Assembly: GCA_039802205.1 (NCBI GenBank)
Contig: JBDRWD010000002.1
Location: forward strand, 1-56,005
From: a candidate division WOR-3 bacterium
Lineage (GTDB): Bacteria > Hydrothermota > Tepidihabitantia > SM23-42 > JAOAFX01
Reading direction: 5' to 3'
Length of the DNA: 56,005 bases
Part shown: positions 1 to 7,322 of the stretch, piece after piece
Position numbering within the stretch: the first letter of the stretch is position 1
How the letters are laid out: the number at the start of each line of letters is the position of its first letter
Translations under genes and position numbers: made by a program
The notes under the pieces: generated by a model
The model's input: only the letters and a program-made list of their open reading frames with translations
The model's database searches: none
What the model was told of the DNA's origin: nothing

Positions 1-1
1 G

Positions 2-154
2 ACACCCCTTGAGTATGCTAAAGAGATTATGCCTGAATTAAATCCCAATATTGCGCTATTTCCACCAGTGATATTGGATAATCTGACTACAAGTTCTTAC
101 TGGAGGAGTGTAAATAAGGTCCCCAGACATTACAAAATTTTAAATTCATTTTGA
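2..154 (+). CDS. C-terminal fragment of an unidentified protein (5' end outside window)
   Basis: An open frame runs from the window edge to a TGA at 152-154 and gives the last 50 residues of a protein. The fragment contains an aromatic/proline stretch (LFPPVILDN) and ends KILNSF. No motif lets me assign a family. It is followed by about 215 bases without a convincing gene, so it is probably the end of a separate transcription unit and not part of the tusA block. That it is coding is inferred only from the uninterrupted frame and an ordinary amino-acid composition. Confidence 0.45.
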   Translation, partial: TPLEYAKEIMPELNPNIALFPPVILDNLTTSSYWRSVNKVPRHYKILNSF

Positions 155-352
155 GAGTGCATTCCACTATTAAATAACTCCCTTCTATCGATAGCGATAT
201 TTTCATTAATTTAACCATAAAATCATGTTCTTTGATTTTTTAGATAGCTCTTCAGATTTGATTAGACGGTTAGCATATTTAAAAATCTTTGATTGGTCCA
301 AAGTACCACCCATCAAAAGAAAAGAGAAATTGGAAAGCCTAAACGAATAATA

Positions 353-380
353 TTGACTGCTGAAAAAAATTGGATATAAT
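353..380 (+). promoter_or_regulatory. Promoter of the tusA-rnf block, leaderless type
   Basis: TTGACT at 353-358 and a perfect TATAAT at 375-380 are separated by 16 nt. The expected transcription start, about 7 nt after the -10 box, falls on or next to the ATG at 388, so the tusA message should have essentially no 5' leader. The box also lies inside an in-frame TTG-initiated extension from 370, which argues against that earlier start. Confidence 0.75.
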
Positions 381-387
381 GCATTAT

Positions 388-621
388 ATGAAACAGATTG
401 CAAAGACGATTGATGCTCGGGGATTATCTTGTCCGATGCCAATAGTTAAGCTGGCACAGGCCATCAAGGAAGTTGAAATCGGCGGAGTAATAGAAGTTTT
501 GGCTTCGGATCCTTCATTTATTCCCGATGTTGAAGCATGGTGCCGCAAAACCGAACAGATTCTCTTAGAAGTGATTGAAGAAATGGGGTTGATAAAGGCA
601 TATATCAAGAGAAATAAGTAG
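388..621 (+). CDS. tusA: TusA/SirA-family sulfur carrier protein
   Basis: This is a 77-residue TusA-like protein. The family carries a persulfide on one cysteine and passes sulfur between desulfurases, rhodaneses and DsrE-type proteins. The diagnostic GLSCPMP motif places the carrier cysteine at residue 15. A second cysteine (residue 52, in AWCRKT) matches the W-C/T-K-T region of many TusA-like proteins. I chose ATG 388 because a strong -10 box ends 7 nt upstream; the in-frame TTG at 370 and ATG at 379 lie inside or touching the promoter. It is the first gene of a plus-strand block holding four DsrE-type proteins and a NifS-like protein, which supports a sulfur-transfer role. TusA in tRNA thiolation is the best-known case, but TusA paralogues in sulfur oxidation or respiration also fit. 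Confidence 0.9.
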   Translation: MKQIAKTIDARGLSCPMPIVKLAQAIKEVEIGGVIEVLASDPSFIPDVEAWCRKTEQILLEVIEEMGLIKAYIKRNK

Positions 622-631
622 GGGAAGAGTG

Positions 632-1114
632 ATGAACAATAGAGAGCGAGTTTCAATAATTGTCTTCAGTGGAGATTTAGACAAGTGTCTTGCTGCTTTT
701 ATCATTGGCACTGGAGCAGCCGCTTCGGGTATGCAGGTTGATATGTTCTTTACTTTCTGGGGTTTGAGTGTATTACGTAAAAGAGGGATAAAAGTAAAAG
801 GAAAATCGCTTACGGAGAAGATGTTTGGAATGATGTTACCGAAAGGAGCAGACTCGCTTGCACTATCAAAGATGAATATGTTAGGGTTGGGAACAAAAAT
901 GATGAAAGAGGTGATGAAAAAGAAACGAATCGCCTCCTTACCCGAACTTCTTGAGATTGCACAACAATTCGGAGTGAATCTTTATGCCTGCGAAATGTCG
1001 ATGAAGGTAATGGGTTTGAAAAGAGAAGAACTGATCGACGGAATAAAAGGAATAGTGGGAGTGGCTACATATCTGGAAAATGCTGCTAAATCTCAGATAA
1101 CCTTGTTTATTTAA
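632..1114 (+). CDS. DsrE2-type (DsrE/DsrF/DrsH-like) sulfurtransferase
   Basis: A 160-residue protein of the DsrE_2 family. It opens with the typical IVFSGDLDKCLAAFIIGTGA segment and continues with the hydrophobic MFFTFWGL motif. Its conserved cysteine is residue 120 in YACEMSMKVMG, the family's presumed persulfide site. DsrE2 proteins are often membrane-associated and encoded with tusA, and they have been linked to sulfur trafficking in sulfur-metabolising bacteria. GTG 629 and ATG 632 are adjacent; I prefer the ATG because GGGGAAG lies about 5 nt upstream of it. The gene starts 10 nt after tusA and is surely co-transcribed. The specific sulfur acceptor is unknown. Confidence 0.88.
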   Translation: MNNRERVSIIVFSGDLDKCLAAFIIGTGAAASGMQVDMFFTFWGLSVLRKRGIKVKGKSLTEKMFGMMLPKGADSLALSKMNMLGLGTKMMKEVMKKKRIASLPELLEIAQQFGVNLYACEMSMKVMGLKREELIDGIKGIVGVATYLENAAKSQITLFI

Positions 1115-1121
1115 AAAGGCA

Positions 1122-1481
1122 ATGAAACGAATCGGTTTTCTCGTCACCGGTGGTCCCTACACATTTGAACATCTTGATACGGTTTATCATTTAAGTAAAG
1201 CGGCTTTAGAAAAAGGTATTGCTGTCGATATCTTTCTTTATTTAGACGGTGTCCTGGCTTTGAATAAAAACATTAAATCACCTGGGGAACGCCATATTCC
1301 ATCAATGATGACGGAACTTGTTAATGCGGGTGCGAAGATTGTAGCTTGTGGTGATTGTGCACACTTCAGGGGAGTATTTCGGGAAAATGTGGTTGAAGGA
1401 ACAAAACTGACTGGTATTGCCACTCTGGCTGAGATGATTGACGAGTGTGACCGATTTATAAGTTTCGGTATAGACCAATGA
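1122..1481 (+). CDS. DsrE/TusD-like sulfur relay protein
   Basis: A 119-residue DsrE-superfamily protein with a Rossmann-like start (MKRIGFLVTGGPYTFEHLDT). A cysteine pair (residues 76 and 79, in VACGDCAHFRG) occupies the place of the active cysteine in DsrE/TusD. In DsrEFH and TusBCD complexes the D/E subunit is the catalytic persulfide carrier. It lies 7 nt after the DsrE2 gene and overlaps the next gene by 4 nt (ATGA), as in a hetero-oligomer operon. Family assignment is from motif and context; whether it works in tRNA thiolation or in sulfur energy metabolism cannot be decided here. Confidence 0.8.
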   Translation: MKRIGFLVTGGPYTFEHLDTVYHLSKAALEKGIAVDIFLYLDGVLALNKNIKSPGERHIPSMMTELVNAGAKIVACGDCAHFRGVFRENVVEGTKLTGIATLAEMIDECDRFISFGIDQ

Positions 1482-1828
1482 AAAAAATAGTAATTTTGAG
1501 CACCAAACCACCCTACGGGTCTTCAATCAATGCTGAAGCATTTCGCGCGGGTTTGGGACTCGCATTTTCGGAAATGAAGGTTGATTTGATACTCATCGGT
1601 GATGGAGTTTATTCCGGAATAAAAAAGCAATCCCCAGAACAACTACAAATGAAGCCACTCTCGGAAGTTTATAAAAATATCACTGAATATCGCATAAATC
1701 TGTTTATTGATAAAGATTCAATCGAAGAAAGGAATCTAAAAACGGACGAACTGGTCTCAGCACCTTTGATAACGCGAGCACAATTGAAAGAGAAAATTAA
1801 TACCGCTGATGTTATTTTAACATTCTAA
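1478..1828 (+). CDS. DsrF/TusC-like subunit
   Basis: A 116-residue protein with the DsrE-superfamily opening (MKKIVILSTKPPYGSS, AFRAGLGLA) and the GDGVY segment typical of the DsrF/TusC branch. It has no cysteine at all, so it cannot carry a persulfide itself. That matches TusC/DsrF, the structural subunit of the complex. It overlaps the preceding DsrE-like gene by 4 nt and is followed 3 nt later by the DsrH-like gene, giving the canonical E-F-H (D-C-B) order. Confidence 0.78.
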   Translation: MKKIVILSTKPPYGSSINAEAFRAGLGLAFSEMKVDLILIGDGVYSGIKKQSPEQLQMKPLSEVYKNITEYRINLFIDKDSIEERNLKTDELVSAPLITRAQLKEKINTADVILTF

Positions 1829-1831
1829 AAT

Positions 1832-2092
1832 ATGAAAACCCTTTATCTTTTTACCCAAACACCAAACGAATTTAACATTAAATTATTAAAAAATTTAATC
1901 GATGATACTGATTGTGTTATATTTATCCAAAACGGAGTTTATTTTGCCAGACATGAGCTTGCCTTGGGTTGTCAAGGATATGTTTTAAATGCCGATTTAA
2001 AGGCGCGGGGTATTGAAACAGGTCTGAAAACAATTAATTATGATGAACTTGTTGATTTGTTTTTTACTTATGAAAGAATAGTCACAATATAG
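1832..2092 (+). CDS. DsrH/TusB-like subunit
   Basis: An 86-residue protein. The motif CQGYVLNADLKARGI, with a cysteine at residue 47, resembles the conserved C-terminal region of DsrH/TusB, where the cysteine precedes a short VLNADLKARG-type stretch. A second cysteine is at residue 28. It completes a three-gene DsrEFH/TusDCB-like set. The stop codon overlaps a strong AGGAGG Shine-Dalgarno for the next gene. Confidence 0.8.
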   Translation: MKTLYLFTQTPNEFNIKLLKNLIDDTDCVIFIQNGVYFARHELALGCQGYVLNADLKARGIETGLKTINYDELVDLFFTYERIVTI

Positions 2093-2101
2093 GAGGCCTT
2101 A

Positions 2102-3319
2102 ATGAGTGAAATATTTGGAAAGGGTATAGATAAAAAGGCAGAGATAAAAGAAATAATAAGAAAGATACATCGCGGGGTGGGTGTGGGAGAGATGAAAAAA
2201 AAGTTTGCTGATATAATAAAAGGCGTATCACCAGAAGAATTAGCCAAAATTGAGGAAGAATTAATAAAAGAAGGAATCCCGGTTGAAGAGATACGCCGGC
2301 TCTGTGATGTTCATATTGCCTTGTTTAAAGAATCCATCGAAAAAGAATTACTCCTTGCACCGGAAGGACATCCAATACGGATCTTAATGGAAGAACATAA
2401 AATATTGTTATCATACGCGCAGGGAATAAAAAATCTTGTTGAAGGGCTAAAATTAAAAAAGTCTTTCAATGAAGTCAAAAATCAGCTTGATACACTTGAG
2501 GATATCGCTTCTCATTTTAAAGATTCTGAAAAGCATTATTTAAGGGAAGAAAATGTTCTTTTTCCCTACCTCGAAAAACACGGTATCACCCAACCCCCCG
2601 CGATTATGTGGTCTGAACATAATCAAATTCGTGAACTGAAGAAACATTATTATGATATTCTTGCAAAAAAGAATGTTTTAGATTACAACGAATTTATCAA
2701 ACAGATTGATGAGGTTGGAATAAAAATTAATGAAATGCTTGTGAGTCATTTTTACAAAGAAAATAACATTTTATTCCCAACTGCAATGAAAGTAATTAAC
2801 CAGGATGAATGGGGCGCAATCAAAAAGGAATTCACGGAAATAGGCTATTGCTGTTTTACCCCGAATGTTGCAGAAAAGAGTTTGGAATCAACCGGTGAAA
2901 CGCTTTCTCATGTATCCGAAAACCGGATAAATCTTGAAACCGGTACTTTGACGATTGAAGAACTCGAAAATATCCTAAATACACTGCCAGTAGATATCAC
3001 ATTTGTCGATAAAGATGACACGGTGGTCTATTTCAGTCAAACAAAAGAACGAATTTTTACAAGAACCAAGGCAGTAATAGGAAGAAAGGTTCAACAGTGT
3101 CATCCACAAAAAAGCTTACATGTTGTTAATCAAATTCTTGATGACTTCAGAAATAAAAAAAGGGATTTAGCAGAATTTTGGATTAATATGGGCGGAAGGG
3201 TGATTTATATAAGATATTTCGCAGTAAGAAATAAAAGTGGCGAATATCTTGGATGTTTAGAAGTAACCCAGGACATTACAGAAATACAAAAAATTACTGG
3301 TGAAAAAAGATTATTATAG
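2102..3319 (+). CDS. DUF438-hemerythrin-PAS domain protein
   Basis: A 405-residue protein with three recognisable parts. Residues about 10-80 are a helical DUF438-type region. Residues about 88-228 are a hemerythrin-like HHE domain with likely di-iron ligands H99, H138/H145 with E149/E150, H173, H216 and E220; the HYLREENVLFP and HFYKENNILFP segments are diagnostic. Residues about 280-395 are a PAS-like sensor domain (ITFVDKDDTVVYFSQTKERIF). There is no kinase or output domain, so it is probably an oxygen-, NO- or redox-sensing protein or a protein partner. AGGAGG 5 nt upstream fixes the start. Its place between sulfur-carrier and ferritin-like genes suggests redox sensing or protection for the cluster (inference). 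Confidence 0.88.
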   Translation: MSEIFGKGIDKKAEIKEIIRKIHRGVGVGEMKKKFADIIKGVSPEELAKIEEELIKEGIPVEEIRRLCDVHIALFKESIEKELLLAPEGHPIRILMEEHKILLSYAQGIKNLVEGLKLKKSFNEVKNQLDTLEDIASHFKDSEKHYLREENVLFPYLEKHGITQPPAIMWSEHNQIRELKKHYYDILAKKNVLDYNEFIKQIDEVGIKINEMLVSHFYKENNILFPTAMKVINQDEWGAIKKEFTEIGYCCFTPNVAEKSLESTGETLSHVSENRINLETGTLTIEELENILNTLPVDITFVDKDDTVVYFSQTKERIFTRTKAVIGRKVQQCHPQKSLHVVNQILDDFRNKKRDLAEFWINMGGRVIYIRYFAVRNKSGEYLGCLEVTQDITEIQKITGEKRLL

Positions 3320-3327
3320 GAGGGTTT

Positions 3328-3834
3328 ATGGCTAATCTTTTTTGTGCCAGCGAAGTTGTGGAAATAAGCATTGAAGCCCGGAAAAGAGGATTTGAATTTT
3401 ATAAACGCGTAGCAAAAAAAACAAAATCCCCAGACATAAAAGAGACATTTAAATGGTTGGCGTCCCAAGAAGAAAAACAGATTGCCATGCTACAAGATAT
3501 TCTGAAAAAAATTGAAGTCTGTCAGCCCTTTGAACTGTATCCTGATGAATACGCTATGTATGTGCAGGCATTATTAAAACGCCATACTTTTAATGATATA
3601 AAAAAGAAAGACTTATTAAAGAAAATCAAAACAAATGCGGATGCCGTGGATACAGCGATTGAATATGAAAAAGATTCTTTACTCATTCTCTACGAAATGA
3701 AGAATTTCGTCCGCAAACAGGAGAAGAAGATTATAAACAAATTGATAAAAGACACCCAGGCCGATATAAACCGACTAAATAATTTAAAAAAATGTCTGTC
3801 AAGCAAAGATCTTAAAACATGTCTGTTGAAATAA
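3328..3834 (+). CDS. Ferritin-like/rubrerythrin-like protein with degenerate di-iron site
   Basis: A 168-residue four-helix protein with the spacing of the ferritin/rubrerythrin family: E16 in helix 1, QEEKQI (48-52) in helix 2, AIEYEKDS (E112) in helix 3 and QEKKI (E132) in helix 4. In active members helices 2 and 4 carry ExxH. Here both positions read ExxI, so both metal-ligand histidines are missing. There is no rubredoxin domain, but there are cysteines at 6, 65, 156 and 165. The preceding gene supplies an AGGAGG site, and the stop is 1 nt before the NifS-like gene. It may be a non-catalytic structural member or bind iron differently. Confidence 0.75.
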   Translation: MANLFCASEVVEISIEARKRGFEFYKRVAKKTKSPDIKETFKWLASQEEKQIAMLQDILKKIEVCQPFELYPDEYAMYVQALLKRHTFNDIKKKDLLKKIKTNADAVDTAIEYEKDSLLILYEMKNFVRKQEKKIINKLIKDTQADINRLNNLKKCLSSKDLKTCLLK

Positions 3835-3835
3835 A

Positions 3836-5056
3836 ATGAAGCAGGTCTATCTTGATAACGGATCGGCAACCAGAATTGACCCCAGGGTTCTTGAAGCGAT
3901 GTTGCCTTTCTTAAAAGAGGAATATGGTAATGCTCAGAGCCTTCATTCTTTAGGTCAACGAGCGAAGGATGCTCTTGAGACTGCTCGGATAAGCGTTGCC
4001 CGATTGATAAATGCCCAGCCGGAAGAGATAATCTTTACTTCATGCGGTTCAGAATCTAATAACCTCGCTCTTAAAGGTATTGCTCATGCCTACCAGGAAA
4101 AAGGGAAACACATCATCGTTTCCAGTATTGAACATTTTTCGGTTTTGCAGGCAGCAAAAAGACTTGCCCGAGAAGGTTTTGAGATAACCTACCTACCAGT
4201 TGATAAGTATGGATTCGTCAAACCTGATGATTTAAGAGCAAAACTGCGAAACGATACCATTTTAGTTTCAATCCAGCATGCCAATCCCGAGATTGGAACG
4301 ATACAACCGATAAAAGAGCTCACTGAAATTACCCATCGGGCGAATGCCTTATTTCACACCGATGCCGTGGCGAGTGCGGGTGTTATACCCTTGGATGTTA
4401 ATAGACTTGGCGTTGACCTTCTGAGTTTTGTTGGTGCGACCATGCACGGGCCTAAAGGAGTAGGAGCATTATATTTAAAGAAAGGAACTCGAATTATTCC
4501 ATTGATCGACGGTGGGGTTCAAGAATCAGGGAAAAGGGCGGGTACCGAAAATATTCCTGCGATCGTCGGTTTCGGCAAAGCCTGTGAAATTGCTCTTATG
4601 GAAATGGAAATAAATCAAGCAAAAATACAAAAATTGCAACAAAGATTGATTCAAGAATTACCGCAAAGGATTGAATATATTTATTTAAATGGCCACCCCC
4701 AGGAACGTTTGCCTAATAATGTAAATTTCTCAGTAGAATTTGTGGAAGGTGAAAGTATGCTTTTATTTTTAGATCAGAAGGGAATATATGTTACCAGCGG
4801 CTCGGCTTGTACATCACGAGCTTTGAAAATGTCCCATGTATTGGAAGCCATAAAGCTTGATCCCGCTGTAGCCCAAGGTTCGGTATTGATGGTGTTATCA
4901 AAGTATAATACCGAGGAGGATATTGATTATGTTCTCAATGAATTTCCACCAGTAGTTCGCCAATTGCGAGACATGTCTCCACTCTATGCTTATTTTTTAA
5001 AAACTGGAAAGAGAATGGAAGCCGGACCAGGCACTGATTATGAACACCATCATTAA
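3836..5056 (+). CDS. NifS/IscS-like protein lacking the PLP-binding lysine
   Basis: A 406-residue protein collinear with IscS/NifS cysteine desulfurases, with a constant four-residue offset to E. coli IscS. It keeps H100 (IscS H104) and the persulfide-loop cysteine C325 in SGSACTS (IscS C328). The Schiff-base lysine is replaced: where IscS reads S-G/A-H-K, this protein reads VGAT, with T202 at the K206 position. Other cofactor contacts are also altered: P151 for N155, A179 for Q183 and A201 for H205. The frame is intact and the fold motifs are kept, so this is a pseudoenzyme or an altered enzyme, not a decayed gene. The C-terminus ends in three histidines. Its neighbours suggest that it binds or passes persulfide to TusA/DsrE proteins (inference). 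Confidence 0.88.
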   Translation: MKQVYLDNGSATRIDPRVLEAMLPFLKEEYGNAQSLHSLGQRAKDALETARISVARLINAQPEEIIFTSCGSESNNLALKGIAHAYQEKGKHIIVSSIEHFSVLQAAKRLAREGFEITYLPVDKYGFVKPDDLRAKLRNDTILVSIQHANPEIGTIQPIKELTEITHRANALFHTDAVASAGVIPLDVNRLGVDLLSFVGATMHGPKGVGALYLKKGTRIIPLIDGGVQESGKRAGTENIPAIVGFGKACEIALMEMEINQAKIQKLQQRLIQELPQRIEYIYLNGHPQERLPNNVNFSVEFVEGESMLLFLDQKGIYVTSGSACTSRALKMSHVLEAIKLDPAVAQGSVLMVLSKYNTEEDIDYVLNEFPPVVRQLRDMSPLYAYFLKTGKRMEAGPGTDYEHHH

Positions 5057-5065
5057 AATAAGAAG

Positions 5066-6337
5066 GTGGACGACCGTCTAGTAAAATTGAAAAAGCCAAA
5101 AAACCTTTTAGATCTTCCTATTGAAGTGATGCCCACTCCGGCACGAGTCTTTATTCCGTTACAACAACATAAAGGATTACCAGCAATTCCGGTGGTAAAA
5201 AAGGGAGAAACGGTCAAAATTGGTAGCAAAATTGGCGAAGCAAATGGTTCTGTCTCGGCAAATATTCATGCCAGCGTTTCCGGAAGGGTTGTTGATATTA
5301 AACTTCATCCTCATCCTAATTTGAGAGAAAGTTGGTGTTGCATAATCGAAACGGATTATGCTAATAATTTGGCCCAAGAATTTTCTGATTTTGATTTTTA
5401 TTCACTTCGTCCTGAAGAACTTCTTAATAAAATTGAGGAAGCTGGGATTGTAGGTTTGGGAGGCGGTGGGTACCCCACCGCTCAAAAATTGCGGGCGGCA
5501 ATGACTCGGGAGTTAAATTTACTGCTTATCAACGGTTGTGAATCGGAACCCAACCTCACCGCCGATTATCGTATCATGCTTGAGTATCCTGAAAAAGTAA
5601 TAGAAGGAGCAAAAATCATCCAGAAAATTTTGGATGTACCAAAAATGATTTTTGTTTTTACCAAGCGCTATCAAAAAGCCGCTGAATTATTTAAGAAAAA
5701 GGGAGTCCAAGTGAGGGTCTTTGCTGATAGTTATCCTCTTGGTGCTGAGCGTCTTCTTTTAAAAGAATTTACCAAAATTGTTCTTCCCTATGATAAGTTG
5801 CCCATCGATGCTGGAGTAGTAGTGCATAATGTAAACACATGCTATGCAATTTATCAGGCTATAAAGTCCGGCAAACCGTTAATTGAGCGCGTGGTTACAA
5901 TCAGCGGTAATGCCATTAATAAACCAAAAAATCTCTTGGTAAAAATTGGGACACCAGTGCGCGAGATAATCCAGTACTGTGGAGGTTTGAGAAGAAATTT
6001 AAAGAAAATAATCTTTGGCGGAGTGATGACCGGCAATGCTCAGTTTTCTCTTGATACGCCGGTCATTAAAACCACTCCGGGCATCGTGTTTCAAGATACG
6101 ATTATGAATGAAGAAACACGGGATTGTGTCCAATGCGGTAAGTGTATTGACGTTTGCCCAGTTGGTATTTTTCCTGCTATGATTTATAGAACTATCCGAA
6201 GGGGACAGTTTGAAGAGGCCCCTAAATACGGCCTTAACGAGTGTTTAGAATGCGGAAGCTGTGCTTATATTTGCCCCGCATTCATTCCCTTGGTTCACTA
6301 TTTTAAATATGCGCGGCTGCGAAATGTTGCCGGATGA
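5066..6337 (+). CDS. rnfC: RnfC-like electron transport subunit
   Basis: A 423-residue RnfC homologue. In Rnf complexes RnfC is the cytoplasmic subunit that exchanges electrons with NADH through FMN and two [4Fe-4S] clusters. An N-terminal biotinyl-lipoyl-like region (FIPLQQHKGLPAIPVVKKGE) is followed by the nucleotide-binding glycine loop GLGGGGYPT near residue 130. Two complete ferredoxin motifs follow: C354-C357-C360-C364 and C393-C396-C399-C403, each CxxCxxCxxxCP. The start is GTG with a weak ribosome site (AAGAAGG abuts it); the alignment to RnfC N-termini supports it, although the usual GGIHPP tip is shortened. It lies 9 nt after the NifS-like gene and overlaps rnfD. Confidence 0.92.
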   Translation: MDDRLVKLKKPKNLLDLPIEVMPTPARVFIPLQQHKGLPAIPVVKKGETVKIGSKIGEANGSVSANIHASVSGRVVDIKLHPHPNLRESWCCIIETDYANNLAQEFSDFDFYSLRPEELLNKIEEAGIVGLGGGGYPTAQKLRAAMTRELNLLLINGCESEPNLTADYRIMLEYPEKVIEGAKIIQKILDVPKMIFVFTKRYQKAAELFKKKGVQVRVFADSYPLGAERLLLKEFTKIVLPYDKLPIDAGVVVHNVNTCYAIYQAIKSGKPLIERVVTISGNAINKPKNLLVKIGTPVREIIQYCGGLRRNLKKIIFGGVMTGNAQFSLDTPVIKTTPGIVFQDTIMNEETRDCVQCGKCIDVCPVGIFPAMIYRTIRRGQFEEAPKYGLNECLECGSCAYICPAFIPLVHYFKYARLRNVAG

Positions 6338-7322
6338 TAATCTAATTGTTGTCTCCTCTCCCCCACATATTCACTCCGGTCTAAGTATAAAGAAAGCAGT
6401 ATTCATTGTAATTTTATGTCTTATACCTGCTGTGGTTGTAGGAACAATGGTTTATGGTTTTTATGCATTGAGCGTGGTGTTAATAAGTGTCATTTCGGCC
6501 GTGCTCTTTGAGCAATGTTTTGAATATTGGCACAAGCAAGGTCGATTCATTACCGATGGCACAGCGGCTTTGACTGGACTGCTCCTGGGACTTTCCTTAC
6601 CACCTGCGATTCCTCTCTGGATTCCTGCAATAGGAGGAGGTTTTGCCGTTATCATTGCTAAGCATGCCTTAGGTGGCTTGGGATTTAATCATCTCAATCC
6701 CGCATTGACCGCCCGGGCATTTCTAATGCTATCCTTTCCACAGATAATGATTACGAGTTATAAATCACCGTTTCATGGGACATTATTGGGGTTGGATACT
6801 ATCACTACTGCTACCCCCCTCACACTATTAAAAAACACTGGTTATTATGGCACACCAACGGGTGTTTTAGAACAATTGCATAGTCCGGAAATGTTTAAAC
6901 TCCTTTTTCTCGGTAATATTGGTGGATCTATTGGAGAGACTTGTAAAATTGCCCTTATCGCTGGCGGCGCCACCCTTTTGATATTAAGAATCATTGATTA
7001 TCGAATCGTTACCGGTTACATGGTTAGTTTTTGCTTGATTAATCTCATTCTACCCGGAAGAATCAATCTTTTATTTCAACTATTTACGGGTGGATTGTTG
7101 CTGGGAGTATTTTTTATGGCCACGGATTGGGTAACTTCTCCAATCACCCCAGAAGGCCGCTGGTTATTTGGAATTGGTTGTGGCTTATTTACGGCCCTCT
7201 TTCGGTATACTTTGGAATATCCGGAGGGTGTAACACCCGCCATCCTGCTGATGAATCTTTCTGTGCCCCTGCTTGATAAAATTGTGGTTTGGAAAAGGAG
7301 TAAAAAATGGCAAAGAAATTAA
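6324..7322 (+). CDS. rnfD: RnfD-like membrane flavoprotein subunit
   Basis: A 332-residue polytopic membrane protein of the RnfD/NqrB family. The start is set at ATG 6324 (MLPDDNLIVVSSPPHIHSG), which aligns with the usual HIHS-type N-terminus; upstream in-frame codons lie inside rnfC. The covalent-FMN motif DTITTATPL is at residues 158-166, with T164 as the expected flavinylated threonine; family members usually read SGATPL or TTATPL. FNHLNPALTARAF and the late ATDWVTSPITPEGR segment are strongly conserved. It overlaps rnfC by 14 nt and rnfG by 16 nt, showing translational coupling. Confidence 0.92.
   Translation: MLPDDNLIVVSSPPHIHSGLSIKKAVFIVILCLIPAVVVGTMVYGFYALSVVLISVISAVLFEQCFEYWHKQGRFITDGTAALTGLLLGLSLPPAIPLWIPAIGGGFAVIIAKHALGGLGFNHLNPALTARAFLMLSFPQIMITSYKSPFHGTLLGLDTITTATPLTLLKNTGYYGTPTGVLEQLHSPEMFKLLFLGNIGGSIGETCKIALIAGGATLLILRIIDYRIVTGYMVSFCLINLILPGRINLLFQLFTGGLLLGVFFMATDWVTSPITPEGRWLFGIGCGLFTALFRYTLEYPEGVTPAILLMNLSVPLLDKIVVWKRSKKWQRN

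Noticed and set aside
370-387. TTG/ATG extension giving six extra residues to TusA
   Set aside because: The extension lies within and directly behind the -10 TATAAT box, so it would not be transcribed.
206-442. A 78-codon minus-strand frame overlapping tusA
   Set aside because: It runs antisense through the tusA promoter and start, has no ribosome site and resembles no family; most likely chance.
3836-5056. NifS-like gene as an ordinary pseudogene
   Set aside because: The frame is full-length with conserved fold motifs, H100 and C325, and tight operon spacing; the changes cluster at cofactor contacts, which points to altered function and not decay.
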